Notes under the pieces: generated by a model
Seen by the model: only the letters and a program-made list of their open reading frames with translations
Databases searched by the model: none
What the model was told of the DNA's origin: nothing
Translations under genes and position numbers: made by a program
Shown here: in pieces, positions 48,001 to 60,000 of the stretch
Numbering within the stretch: the first letter of the stretch is position 1
Layout of the letters: each line of letters begins with the position of its first letter
From: Edolisoma coerulescens
Taxonomy: Eukaryota; Chordata; Aves; Passeriformes; Campephagidae
DNA: 64,000 nucleotides
Assembly: GCA_013397115.1 (NCBI GenBank)
Contig: VWZW01000833.1
Location: 485,921 to 549,920, forward strand
Reading direction: 5' to 3'

Positions 48001-51000
48001 CTGTTGTGAAAGGAGTTGTTGGGATGGAGGGAGTTTCCATTTTACACCAGCAGTAAAACCAAAAATTGGATTAGAAGCCAATTCTCATGTGTCCCTGTAC
48101 AGTGCTCTATAGAAAGCCACACTGGGAGCATTCTCACAGTGATTCTTTCTTACTGGAACATATAACACAATTTATGTAGTGCAATTAATACAACTGAATT
48201 GACAGGAAACTGAAGAAGTGTGTGCAGGTTCCTGGATCTGGGTTATATCACGGCATTTGACAGCCAAAATCCATGTTATAAAGGATTTTCTGTAATAAAC
48301 ATTCTAAAATGAAAATGAGTACCTGGCAAAGGATCAAGCTTTCTCAACCTTTCTACATCTGTTATAGTAAGGCTGGGATTTTTGGGAGTTGAGGCTGCCC
48401 TTTGCTCCTGGCAATCACTGCAGCAATATCCAGTTAGTGAGTGAGGTCATTTGGGGCATCTTGCTACTCTCCTGTCACAGGATAAAAGAAATAACCTCCT
48501 TTTTATAAACCTTTTCTTTAAACCTTTTACCATCTTACTGAGAGTTGACAGCAGGGATCAGGGGATGGTTCTCCAGTGACAGGATAACAGCCTATTCCAT
48601 CAGGACTGAAACATGATGTGCTGAGGGTTTGAGCTGTGTATTTATGCTCTGCCCATTACTGTGGTATTTAAATTAGGTCAGACATGGTCTTTGGTTGAAA
48701 CCTCTCCTTAATTAAAAGCATACATTTTTTGGCAGGAAGCAGAGGGCAGTTAGTTGTACTGTTAATAGCCTCCTACCTTTTCCAGACTCCTTCTGCCTTA
48801 CACAGGAAAATTGCTACTACTCCATACCTCATATACAGCTCTGGCAGAGCTCATTAATGTGGGACTTACATCACACCCACTACACCAACCTATTTGGGAC
48901 CAACTGGCTCATCGGCTGCTTTAGTGACTGGAAATCAGTGGACTGTAGGTGATCCTGTGTGGGACTGTGGGCCTTTATGCTCCAATTTTCTCATCTGCAA
49001 GTTGTTACAAAGATTGTTTCTTGTGTGCCTTAGGATCTTCTGGAAAAGCGTTCCCTATATTAAATTACAGTGTCAGAACCTTTTTAAGGATAGTTTTGCT
49101 TTTCTGGAGAATTAAAGGCAGAGAAACTGACCTGGATGTTTCAGTGGTCAGCGCCGACAGCCACACCAGGAGTCCAAACCACATCCAGGGACTGCCTGCT
49201 GAAGACATTTTAAAAGCCTAGCTTTTTTCTTAAGTGTCAAAATTGAAGCCTCATTTCCCTCCCCTTCCCCATTAAACACAGCTTTGGTTGTAGGTACTGA
49301 AATATTTTTTGAAGTCCTGGACAGAGATAGGAAACTTCTTCATCCTGGCTTCTGTCCCTCAGCTTTGATCTAACACGCTCCAGTTCATGAAAAGGAAACG
49401 GGATTCTCCTGCCTCTCACCGTACATTCTGTAGCTCTGCTAGAAAACATCTGGTGCTGAAACAGTCTTTGGGTCTGAAACAGTCTTTGTGGCAAGGCCCA
49501 AACAACAGGGAAATAAACAGCTTTTTTCTTTTTTCTCACAAAGTACAGGCTGGCTCCAATTTGTTACAGAACTTGTTTGACCAGGTCAGAGAACACAATA
49601 ATTCTTGACACCCTTGGTGACAACAAGAAGAGGTATATAGAGGGTAATAATTTTTTGACATCCAATGAAAAATATTGATCCAGAAGAAATTTTGATTTGC
49701 AATGCACAGAGACTGAGCTTGGAGGGTTTGCAGGCATGCCCACGATGCTTTGACAACTGGAAAAATGCAGAGTTGCCCCATTATGGGGGATCTTTGTCTC
49801 CCTGTTTTTTGGAGGACACATGGAACTATCCAGAGAATTACCAGAGGCTTTATAAAACAGGCTATGCTTCGCCTAATCAATAATGTAGGACACCGTGCTG
49901 GGAGCCCTAAGGCTGGCTTTCTTCTCTGAATTGAATGTGTATAAAGAGAAGTGCATGAACTGAATGAAGAACACAATAATGCCCAGGGTCTGGTCACCTG
50001 GATTCTGTGTGTTAGAGGGACCTTTGGACAATAAACTTATCCCTCTCAAATTTGATTCCAAGTTTACAAAACATAGGTAGTTTTTGCTCACCTTTGAGGT
50101 CAGGAGGCTTACAAGTCTCTTTTATCTCTATGCCAGCCTGGGTGAGGGCAACTGGAAGTTGCCCTGATCTTTGAAAATGAACTAAGTAAAGGGCAGTGTG
50201 ATCTTTAGTCTTGAATCAGACAAGTAATAAGGTTTAGGGCAATAACAGGGAAAATAAATATGTGGTACTGTGCTGGAATGGTTTAGTCACTACTTAAACT
50301 CTGGTTTTTTGCTGTTTTGTTCCCTGCCACCCATGGATGTTACACTCATTACTGCCAAATCTCCCTTCAGTCTCTCCATGCTCTGATCATCCTGTATTAC
50401 TTTTTTTTCAGTCATGCTTAGTTGTAGATGTTTGACTCTCAAATGCAGATATTGACCGACCAACATATTTCTGTTTCAGTTGCATGATCACAGATAGGGT
50501 ATTTCTTCTCTCTATGACTCATTTACTTCATCTGTAAAGAGGAACTTCATCTTCAGACAAAAGACTGGCGATAATCTACTGACTTAATAAAAGAGCTATT
50601 CTAAGTTCTCCACTGCCAGTGTAAACTTGCATAGGTCATTTGGACAAACATGGTATCAGAGGACAGAATTTCAGAAGGCCTCCACTTAATGGATGCTGAA
50701 TTTCTCTAAACATCCACTTGCCTTTGGGCTCATGGGCAGGAAACAGCCTTTGTGATGAAAATGGCACTATTTCGTCAATCGTGCGGCGTGATCCATCTTA
50801 TTGTTTTGTATTTGTATGGAGTGCTGTCCTACATTCCTTGGAATCATTGCTCCTGCAGCAAGGTAGTTTACATTTAAAATGTAGAACAACAGGAACCAGA
50901 CTGTGCTAATGATTAAATTATACTGATGGTTGAAGTTTAAGTAACAGTTAATGCACTAATTTCAGTATAGGAAATACACTAAAAAAGCAGTAAGAGCTCC

Positions 51001-51700
51001 TCTTGATCTTCATAATTAATGAGAACTGCCATGATCCTTCAACATATTTCCACCCACACTTCCTTTTATGTTAAGAAGTATACAGGAACTCACAGAAGTC
51101 AGTTGGTGGAAAACCTTTCACAAAGCACTTTCCAGTACACTGCACAAGCCACGTGTGCTTCCCTAAAGGGTCATGGAGCCAGAGCTTGCCCATGTTGAAT
51201 CCTGGCCAACAGTCTCATTTCTTTCAGTGAAACAGAAAAAAGTGAGGCCTTCAGACAAGAGTGTACCCTACACACATGTCTGAGCTATGTGAACCCAAAT
51301 AAGCACCATCAGCTGTGCTGAGCATCTCTGGAAGGGACGTGAGTGGGATTCTCATCACTTAACTTTAAACATCTCATGTGGCTAGTTCTCAAATATCTCT
51401 TTAATTCACGGATGGAAGGGAGCATTGTTAGAGAGCAATTAATCCATTTAGATGTCTGCAGTACAATGAGGGGAATTCCACCCCAGTGCCTGTTCCTCTG
51501 CACTCATATAGAAAGTCTAGACAGTTGGCTTGGATATAAATGTCTGAAGATGAGAAGTTTCTCTCACCTATCTAGATCCAACAGAATCTGCTGGGTATTA
51601 GGGGCTTTGTGGTGGCTCTGGGTCAGATAACAAATGCCTGGAAACATGTTGCCACTTGGCTGAATCATTGCAACCATGCAAGATCTTAGTTTTAATTTAA
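36058..51700. other. gene-poor spacer between RFC2 and CLIP2
   Basis: Over 15 kb with no recognisable exon, RNA gene or long repeat. The open frames are all short and lack family motifs (for example 39682-40180 and 43302-43637). The human RFC2-CLIP2 interval is likewise a gene desert, so distal regulatory DNA is possible but nothing specific is visible. Confidence 0.5.
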
Positions 51701-53144
51701 AGACTTGTTTTGATTTGGCATGGCCTGGGTTTTCTTGTAGCAGCGGCGGGGGGCCACAGAAGTAGCTAATGTGAGAAGCTGCTAGAAGCTCCACCATGTC
51801 AGACAGAGCCAATCTCTGATGGCTCTGAAGATGAACGTGCTACTGGCCCAAATAGAGAGGTTGGTAACACCTCTGTGATGACACATTTAAGAAGAAAATC
51901 AAAACAGCTCAGGCGCAGTTTATTCCAGGGGTGGCAAGGCGCCGCAGTTGCCGCCATCTCAGTGCGGCCTGTGGTGAGCCTTGCCTGCCTGGTTGCCCCA
52001 AGCCAGCCGCGCTGCAGGCAGAATGCCAGGGGCAGCGGCAGTGGCTTCTTCCTAGCACCCCTCATGAGGAGAGGCGTTAAATAGCACCAGCACTGCGGTG
52101 GCCACCACTGCCCATGCGGTGGCAGCAGGGCTGCCTGGCCAGCGGCGAAAACATGGCAAGCGTTTCTCCAACACGGAACCTAGACAAAGTCAACCGCTCA
52201 GCACTGCAGGATGCTGCAAGAATCTTTGAATTGGTGGAACTTGTTGGCAATAGTACCTACGAGCAGCAGGTTTTCTTCTAGTCAGAGACAAGGAGGAAGT
52301 GAGGACATGTGAGGGAAAACAACATGGTGGCACCAAGGTCAGTGGAGAAGGAAGGGGAGGAGGTGCTCCAAGTGCTGGAGCTGAGATTCCTCTGCAGGCC
52401 GTGGTGAGAACTATGGTAAAGTAGGCTGTCCCCCTGCAGCCCATGAGGTCCACGGGGGATGCAGAGATCCACTTGCAGCCCATGAGAGGAGTACTCAATA
52501 CTGGAGCGGGTGGATGCCGGAGAAAGCTGTGATCCAGTGGGAAACGCGAATGGAGAGAGAGGGCCCTTGCTTCCAAACTAGAGCAGCCTATCCTTAAAAG
52601 ACTGCACCCCGTGGACAAGTGACCCATGCCGCAGCAGTTTTGGGAAGACTGCCCATGGGAGGGACTCACACTGCAGCAGTATTGGCAGGATTGCTGCTCG
52701 TGAGATTGGAGCCACGCTGGAGAAGTTCACAGACAACTGTCTCCCGTGGGAGGGACCCCACGGCATAGCAGAGGAAAGACTCCTCTCCCTGAGCAAACAG
52801 AAGAAGATCTCAAGTGATGAACTGACCAAAACCCCCATGCCCTGTCTCCCGGCACCTCGGTGGGAAAGAGGGAGGGGCTGGGGGGGGAGAGGGGGGAGGT
52901 GTTTTAAAGGCTTATTTTACTTCTCATTATTCTCCTCTGACTCTGTTAATAATAAATTTACCTTATACTTTTAAATTTGAACCTCTTTTGCCCTTACAGT
53001 GTTTTCTCCCAGTCCTTATCTCAACTCATGAGCCCTTTCTTAATTTTTTTTTCCCTCTCCTCTGCCTGACTGTAGCAAGAGAGGGTGAGCGAACAGCTTT
53101 TGTGGGTGCCTGGCGTTTGGCCAGTGTCAAACCATGACAAGACT
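51701..53144 (+). mobile_element. solo endogenous retrovirus LTR with target-site duplication
   Basis: A 1434-bp block (51706-53139) begins TGTTTTGATTTGG and ends CCATGACA, flanked on both sides by the same 5 bases AGACT (51701-51705 and 53140-53144). It carries a poly(A) signal AATAAA at 52951 after a purine-rich stretch, followed by a U5-like tail ending near GTTTGGCCAGTGTCAAACC. A 5-bp duplication with TG/CA ends is the signature of retroviral integration, and 5 bp is common for class III/ERVL elements. No gag, pol or env is present, so this is a solo LTR left by LTR-LTR recombination. From memory it resembles a dispersed avian LTR family. Confidence 0.88.
52390..52770 (+). repeat. degenerate ~50-60 bp internal repeat array within the LTR
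   Basis: Variants of a CTGCAGCCCATG...CCACG...GAGCAG motif recur (near 52390, 52435, 52475, 52600, 52640, 52700 and 52745). This is a decayed tandem array in the U3 part of the LTR. Confidence 0.55.
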
Positions 53145-55764
53145 GTTTACAAGAAGTTTCTGAACTTTAGTCTTGGCCTAGAATGAGTAAGGCCTAAAGC
53201 AGCCACTGATCCTCAAGATAAGAAGGTCTTTCAGCAGCTCTGTAATCAAAGGAAAAAACCAGCTTTTCTTTAGATCACTGGTTTAATCTTTCTCCTCCCA
53301 CCAATGCTGGAATTTCGTGTTCTGCCCCCAAATGCAGCAGGCTATTTATAGTGTCAGCCTGAATAAACAGTAGAAGCTTACGCTGTCATTGCGGCTGCAC
53401 CTTTGAGGCATTGGAAATCACATAACTGAAAGTTGACAGTAATGAAGTTGCACAGTATTTTCAAATGTCGTTTCTGCCACCACTCAGTTCCCACAGTACA
53501 TAGGCAGGGATTTCTAGGCACGTGGTAGGGAGAAGAATGAAGGGATTCAACTCTGAAGCCCTTGTTGGCATCTGGGGTCTTGATGTCACCCCTTCACATG
53601 GCCTATATGTGAACTGTCACCTTGAAAAGGTTGCTGCCTTTGGGGAACAAGTGCAGGATTGGGGCATTAGCATGGGTAACTTAATTGGTATGTGACAAGT
53701 TGAGTGTCTCATCAGCTCTTTGTGGAGAGGTGCTTTATCTCCTGCTGCTGGTGAATAAAATGGAAAGGTACTTGAACGTTTCGGCTGTCTTTATTTAAAC
53801 AGTATAGATAACAGCAAAACACAAAATATTTGCTCTTTTTGTTTCCCTAGATGCAGGCATGAGTATTCCCTTAGTTTTTACATTACATCGTCTGTGTAAT
53901 GCTTCAGTTTCTCAGAATAATTTAAAAGAAAACAGCAGTGAAGTTTTTTAGAGATCCCAAAAGCTAATGGAAATACTATTCAAATCACAATAATGGATCA
54001 GTCAAGTGGAGATGGTTTTGACTATCTGTGAGAAGCCACTTTTCAAAACAAGATATATATCATATCACAGAAAACAAGAGGGTAGTAAAGAGTATTATCA
54101 GGCAAATGTGATAGCCCAGAGATGTCAGAGATCACATACCAGCTCTCTACACATAATGGTTAAATAAAGTCATTACTCTCCTCACCTGCATAAAATTAAC
54201 AAATCCTCACATCTTCATAGGCTGAAACTTAAGTGTCTCCTGTGCTCTCCCATGTCTGGGACATTAGTGCAGGGTTGTTTGCCTGCACACAAGCCCCTGT
54301 AAATAAATGGTTATTGGGAAATAGTAGCATCTGTAGGATGATGGCATTTCAACATTTACAGTCATCCTGAAGCTTTGTGACAAGCAGGTACAGCAAAAGC
54401 TGAGGGACAGCTTTGTGGGAGAGCACTTGATAGAAAACACGTAAATTCAAGTCTACGGGTGCTTCAGCTACATCACTGCCAGAGCTCTATCCCTAGATGA
54501 TCTTTCTTGCTCTCCCTGGAAATTCCCCTAAGAAAGTTTAGTCAGAGAGGCAGATTTGTCAAAATGATTCAAAGAAATAACTATAAGAGCTGTGAACTTT
54601 TTTCTAGCTTCATCAAATTGAAGCCAGTGGGCTTGATTCTCCTCCCAAAGCTGCTGTGTGTACCACAGACTATTGGCAGGCAAAATATAACCCCAGACCT
54701 GCTGACCTTCTTTGTCAGCATGTGGACACAGGGCTGTAATTTAAACATTTATGTGGAAGTTACTTGTACTAAGAACAAATTAGTGTATATAAGATTAAGC
54801 ATAAAATTGTACAATTGATCAAAAATGAGGTTTAACTTCTAAGCAATTCCTGATTTGAAATCCTACCCTGAAGCACCTGAAAATATTAAAGAGGATTTTT
54901 TTTCAGAACTGCTTTAAATTTACATTCCTCCTTACCAAATGCATATCCTGCATGTAACACTTCTTGTTAAGTCTCACAAAGGGAAGTCACCATCATTGCT
55001 CCACCACCATTTGGATAAGGAAAGAGACTTGGACCTAAGGACAGGGACTGACTGAGCTGGCAAATCAGGGGTGGAGCTGGATGGAGAAGCGAGAAGTCCT
55101 GTTGGAGTCCAAGCCTGATTCAACAGGCACCTTCTCATCTAGCTCTTCTGGTGACGTACTGTCTCCCTGGGCAACTACAGATTAGAGAGAAGACAAAAAT
55201 TCTTGTATCCAGAACCGCAAAGCAATGACTTGAGCTTGGATGTAGGAAAATGTCAGGGAAATACAGTTAACTAGCAGTTGAAGCAGAGGCATTGAAGTCA
55301 GGTGCTTCAGGTTCTATTTTTGGCTTGGACCAGCCATTTCACTTCTTACTTTGGCTTCCCCTCTGCAAGATGGAAAAGGAGGGTGCCTACAGCTGCCTCC
55401 TGGGACTGGATCATCTTGCTAAGGCCAGGATTGTCAAATCTCGTATTTTGGATGATGCTCATATGACCTCAGCTCCATTCTTCTCTGCTTTGGTGCCTGC
55501 ATCTCCTTCACTTCTATCTCCCTTCTGCTTTTTTGGGCCCCCGCAGGCAAAACAGAGCAGTGTCACAGCAACAAAGCTTGGGTGGGAGCCTCCTCTGTTT
55601 CTGTATACCCTGGGGCCTTCGACCATAGCATCTGATGTGCAAAATCTCCTGGGCTGTCCCTTGGATCCTGTGGGGTGTCTGCAGAGGTAGAAAAGTACAC
55701 CGAGTAGAGTTATGGCCCTTGTGCAAAGCAATTCCACTCCCGTCTAAATTACGGATGCAGTTTC
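53145..55764. other. spacer, nothing recognised
   Basis: Unique-looking AT-rich sequence with no exon or element that I can name. Short open frames (for example 55292-55690) show no family features. Confidence 0.4.
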
Positions 55765-55765
55765 A

Positions 55766-56242
55766 GGGCACAGGCACTAGACAGGTGCTGGAACATGTTC
55801 AGAGAAAAGCAGCAGAGCTGGAAAGAGTCTGGCGCACAAGTCTGACGAGGAGTGGCTGAGGGAGCTGGGGGTGCTCCTTTTCCTGGAGAAAAGGATGCTT
55901 GGAGGGACCTTCTCACTCCCTACAACTCCCTGACAGAAGGGTGCAGCCAGGTGGAGGTCAGGCTCTGCTCCCAGGGAACAAGGGACAGGACAAGAGAAAA
56001 TGGCCTCTAGTAGCACCAGAAGAGATTTGGACTGCATATTGTGGAAAATTTCTTCATCACAAGGGCTGTGAAGCCCTGGCACAGGCTGCCTAGGGCAGTG
56101 GTGGAGTCACCATCCCTGGAGGGATTTAACAGATGTGTAGAATTGGCACTTGGGGATATGGATTAGTGGTGGCCTTGTAAGTGCTGGGGGAATGGTTGGA
56201 CTCGATGAGCTTAAAGGGGTTTTCCAACCTAAATGATTCTAC
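55766..56242 (+). repeat. CR1 LINE fragment, ~480 bp
   Basis: Plus-strand CR1 3' region: AGGAGTGGCTGAGGGAGCTG, GAGAAAAGGATGCTTGGAGG, ACAGGCTGCCTAGGGCAGTG and CCATCCCTGGAGGG. It ends GGTTTTCCAACCTAAATGATTCTAC. Moderately diverged. Confidence 0.93.
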
Positions 56243-56799
56243 AGCTCCGTTGTATCTCCGTGCAGTGTCAGCCCAGGCACAGCTCTGGGAGGGAACAGCA
56301 GGAGGTGGTGAGGGCCAAGTGATGATCACCACCTCAGCCTGGCCATCCTGGCTTTGAATGAACGAGTTTCTAAGGCTGCAGGTGTGTTCTCTTTGCTGCA
56401 TTTACCTTAAATCCCGGCTAATTAGGGGTCTCTCCTTTTTTTCCAGGAAGCACCACCAGCTTCTCCTGCCCTTCCCTTCTTGTATCAATCAAAATCGCCA
56501 CCACCTAAATTCAGGTGTGCCTGGAGAGCTCCTCCTTCCCAAGAGCCCCTTCCCAGTGCCGCGGGGAGGGAAGCGGCGGCTGCAGCGAGCAAAAGGTGAT
56601 CTTACGATTATTTCGGGTTTTAAGGCAGGAGTGCTCGGGGCTGCGGGCAGCTAGGAGGAGCCTCCGCGCTGCCTTTCCACCCTCCCACCCGGTTTCGGGC
56701 GGCGCCAGGGCCCGGCAACCAGGAGGATTTCGGCGCGGGACGACCCCGAACCGGCCCCTTTGTTCGTGTGGGCCCGGCCGTGAGCCCGGAGGGACGGAG

Positions 56800-56997
56800 G
56801 GAGCGGCGGTACCGGCCCTGCATCCTCCTCCGCCCCCGCCGCTCCGAGCCGCCGCCCAGATCCCTCCTCCTGGCTCCCTGCTCCTTCCTCCCGGCTCTCG
56901 GCTGGGCCGCGCAGGGAGTGGCAGGGCGGCTGCCGGCCGGGGTCGCATCCTGCGGCGGCACTGAGCCCCCTACCCCGCTCCGCCGAGCAGCCCAAGG
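56800..56997 (+). other. CLIP2: candidate CLIP2 untranslated first exon
   Basis: GC-rich sequence ending CCCAAGG|GTAAGG at 56997/56998, a near-consensus donor in the middle of the island. The 5' boundary is a guess. RNA data would be required to confirm it. Confidence 0.4.
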
Positions 56998-57000
56998 GTA

Positions 57001-60000
57001 AGGGGGACGGCGGGAGGGAGGGCAGCGCCTGGCCAGCCCGAGCCACAACAAAGGAGAGATGAATGGAGAAGGTGCGGGAGGAGCCCACAGCGAGGATGTG
57101 CCGCTCGGTACCGATGGGAGGCTCGGCCGCCGCGCGCATTGTCCTTGGGCTGGGAAAGGCACCGAGCATCCTCGGCGGGCCGGCATCCCGGCTGGGTTCC
57201 TCGGCTGGGCAGCACCGGCACCCGCCGGCGGCGGGAGGGGCTTCCGGGGGGGTGCGGGGCTGCCNNNNNNNGCGCGCACCCACCGACAGCCCCAGGCAGG
57301 GTGCGGGGTGGGCGCTCGCCGCTGCTCCTGGGTCACGGCAAACGCGCGGCTGGAGCGGCCAGGGAGGCAGCGGCCTGGTGCCGTGGGGATGGAGGTGGGA
57401 GTGGGTGTCAGCATCCATGACTCGGTGCCCAGCGAGTTTTGGGTTGGAAATGGGAGGAAAATTGTCTTTTGTCTTTGGGAAGCTTGACTGCTTGCTGGGC
57501 TGTCTCCTCGCTCAGTTTTTCTTGTTTAACGATCCAGATATCGCCATTAACCACATCCTGCAGGATCTGATGTGCGTTTTTTGTCTGTTGCAAGGAGATG
57601 TGCTTCTGAGGAAGGCCCAGGTTGATCTGCTGCCATGGTCACAGTGCTCGGGTTATGAGCAGCCAGGCAGATGGAAGAGGGCTCTATCCCTTGCATCTCC
57701 TGACACGAAACAGCAAAGAGTGTTTGGGGCAGCATCCAGGGATGGAGGCAAAGGCACGAGTTGTTATCTCCACAGTATCCAGGCAGGCTGCAGCGGCATT
57801 TTGGAAGTGCTGGGAGACAAAGCACTGTGTCAGCACTGAGTGTTATTTGCTGCTCTGTTGAGCATCAGTCTCACAGGCCTACAAACCTTGTCTCAGAAAC
57901 TCATCCTGCTGGAATGGATGTCAAGTTTTACCAGTCCATCCATTACTGCTGGCTAGAAGTGTTTTCTTGAGGGTAACCTGCAACTCAAGAATTGGTCTGC
58001 ATATGGACAGAGATAAATTTGGGGTGCCTGGCCAGGCTCGTTGGCCTTAGCCTCTGCCCAGCTGCCTGCTAACAGCATTCCTCTCCCCATCAGTGCTCCA
58101 AGAGAGCCCCATTAATCAGCACAGGTCTGTCATTGCTGGGGTGGTGATGCTTTGAACATAGTGCAGCTTCTGATCTTAAAGTTGGGTCTGAGGTGTGGCA
58201 TTTTAAGGAATTACCTGCCTGCTGTTAGAGCCTGCCAGGGATTAGGAAGGAGGGAGTCTGCATAAAACAGTTGTGTTCTCATGGAAGTTGTCACTGCCTG
58301 CCAGAAATCCCTGGGAGTACAGGACTTCAAAGGCTCAGCTCTGAGACATGGCACAAGTGACAACATTAGCACTAGCCACTGCAGCACAGCAGGGAGAAGC
58401 TGTCCTGGGGCCTATCTGTCATCTCAGGAACACTTGTGTGGGGCTGCGTTCAGTTAAGGGAAACCTCATGTGTTTCAGGAGATGCTCGTAGGATCAGTAT
58501 GGATGGGATTATCTACTGAGGCCAAGGGTTGGTATGTGCTCCTCTAGCCTTGGAGGCTGCCGTAAACTACTCTAGCAAGGAGCAGTTCCTGGTGTGTTTC
58601 CTCTTTCTCTGCACTTGTGCTTTTTGGTTTGGCAGAAGAAGTGATGAAGAACCCAGAGGGGGGTTTTCTGGTACCAAGGGATGTGGCTCTGTTTGGACAT
58701 CCAGGCCAATTCTTCCCTTGTGTTACTGGGTGGTTAAAATGGGTCAAGGCATGGGTTCTACCTCCTGATTGATGTTGTTGGCTTTATTTATCAAAATGCT
58801 GCCTCTGCCCATGAAACTGAGGGAGATTAATTTTTTTTTTTTTTTTTTGAGAGGGTGGTGAGGACAGGAGACGATATATAAAGCAAGTTCTATACCTCAC
58901 GTACATGGTGTTGGTACCACTTTGCAGAGAGTACACAATGCATGGCAAGGTTTAGGTACTTTTAAAGCTCTGGGAAAGCCCAGGTATGGGTAGCTAGACC
59001 TGAATGTGACTTGTTGCTAGCCTATGTTAGACACTGGCATGCACTTATCTATAGAGATATCTGTAGATATTTATAGAGAGATCTATTTTTTTCATGGATG
59101 CCTTTTATAAATACTTTGTGACTCTCTTCCTCCATCTCCCAAGGGCTCTGAGCACAAGAATGACCAAGGAAGTTGCTGACATGGGTTGAGAGCATTATTT
59201 TTTCCTCTGTTGCTGAGTTAAATGCCCCCATTAATCAATCTCTGGCTGTTCTTCTATCACTGTTCTTGTATTATTTATGGTAGAATTTCGGGTCTTGTTA
59301 GCCAGGGAGAGCACCTTGGCTGATAGTACTGGTGATGTCAGACTCCAGCAAGACTTGGACTTTGTTTTACTGGTCAGTTTTCTAAAACGACCACATTAAG
59401 TTGCTGAATAAAGACAAACTGTCCACTCTCACTCCAGAAGCCCAGGTTAGAGTGAGGAATTGGGCTTGGTCTTTCTTGTGTCCTACTCTATTCTTGTCTT
59501 CTCCATGTGGGTCCTTCCTGTCCCGCGTGGAAGCTCTTGTCTCCGTGGCTGTCACTGATGGAAATACACAGAATTCTCAGTGCATCATTGTACAAAGTCT
59601 CTTTCTGCAGCACCCCCATGCTCTTGGAGCCTTTCCCTGCTCTGCTCAGAGCAGCCTGTGTGCTCTGTTGAGTGTTGATGCTAAACAGAACAAAGCAAAT
59701 TCACTTCCCTCATAGCTGGATTTAATTTCTTGCTCTTATATGATTGTGCAGTAGCTCTTGTTGTGGAAAAATTACTTCATTGCGTGTGACTGATACTTTC
59801 TGGTATTCCTGAAAAAAAGATCCTGTTGAAACCCCTTTTAAATAAAACCTACAACAAACTCACAATGTTTTTGCATCAGACTGCTTGGAAATCATTCCCA
59901 TACAGTGGTACAGTTTTTATTATCCCATTCTAAATAAGTGAAACTGTGTCTATAAATCAGCCATGGTTGGTTCAGATGCAGCATAAGCAAAGAAAGATGT

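Larger units (their letters stand above)
56540..57370 (+). promoter_or_regulatory. CLIP2: CpG island, inferred CLIP2 promoter
   Basis: Very GC- and CpG-rich, no TATA box, with a strong splice donor at 56998 on the plus strand. CLIP2 is the next gene after RFC2, on the forward strand, in conserved vertebrate order, and its first exon is untranslated in human. The CLIP2 start (MQKPSGLKPP-like) does not occur before 64000, so this is inferred from position. The island contains a 7-base assembly gap. Confidence 0.6.

Noticed and set aside
49387..49997. Overlapping frames with cysteine-rich stretches
   Set aside because: No recognisable domain spacing, and frames on both strands are equally open.
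51799..52838. Open frames of 60-159 codons as possible genes
   Set aside because: They lie wholly inside the solo LTR and show no retroviral or cellular domain.
56511..57418. Long minus-strand open frames (up to 264 codons) in the CpG island
   Set aside because: They are low-complexity Pro/Arg/Ala translations of GC-rich DNA, and two of them run across the N gap.
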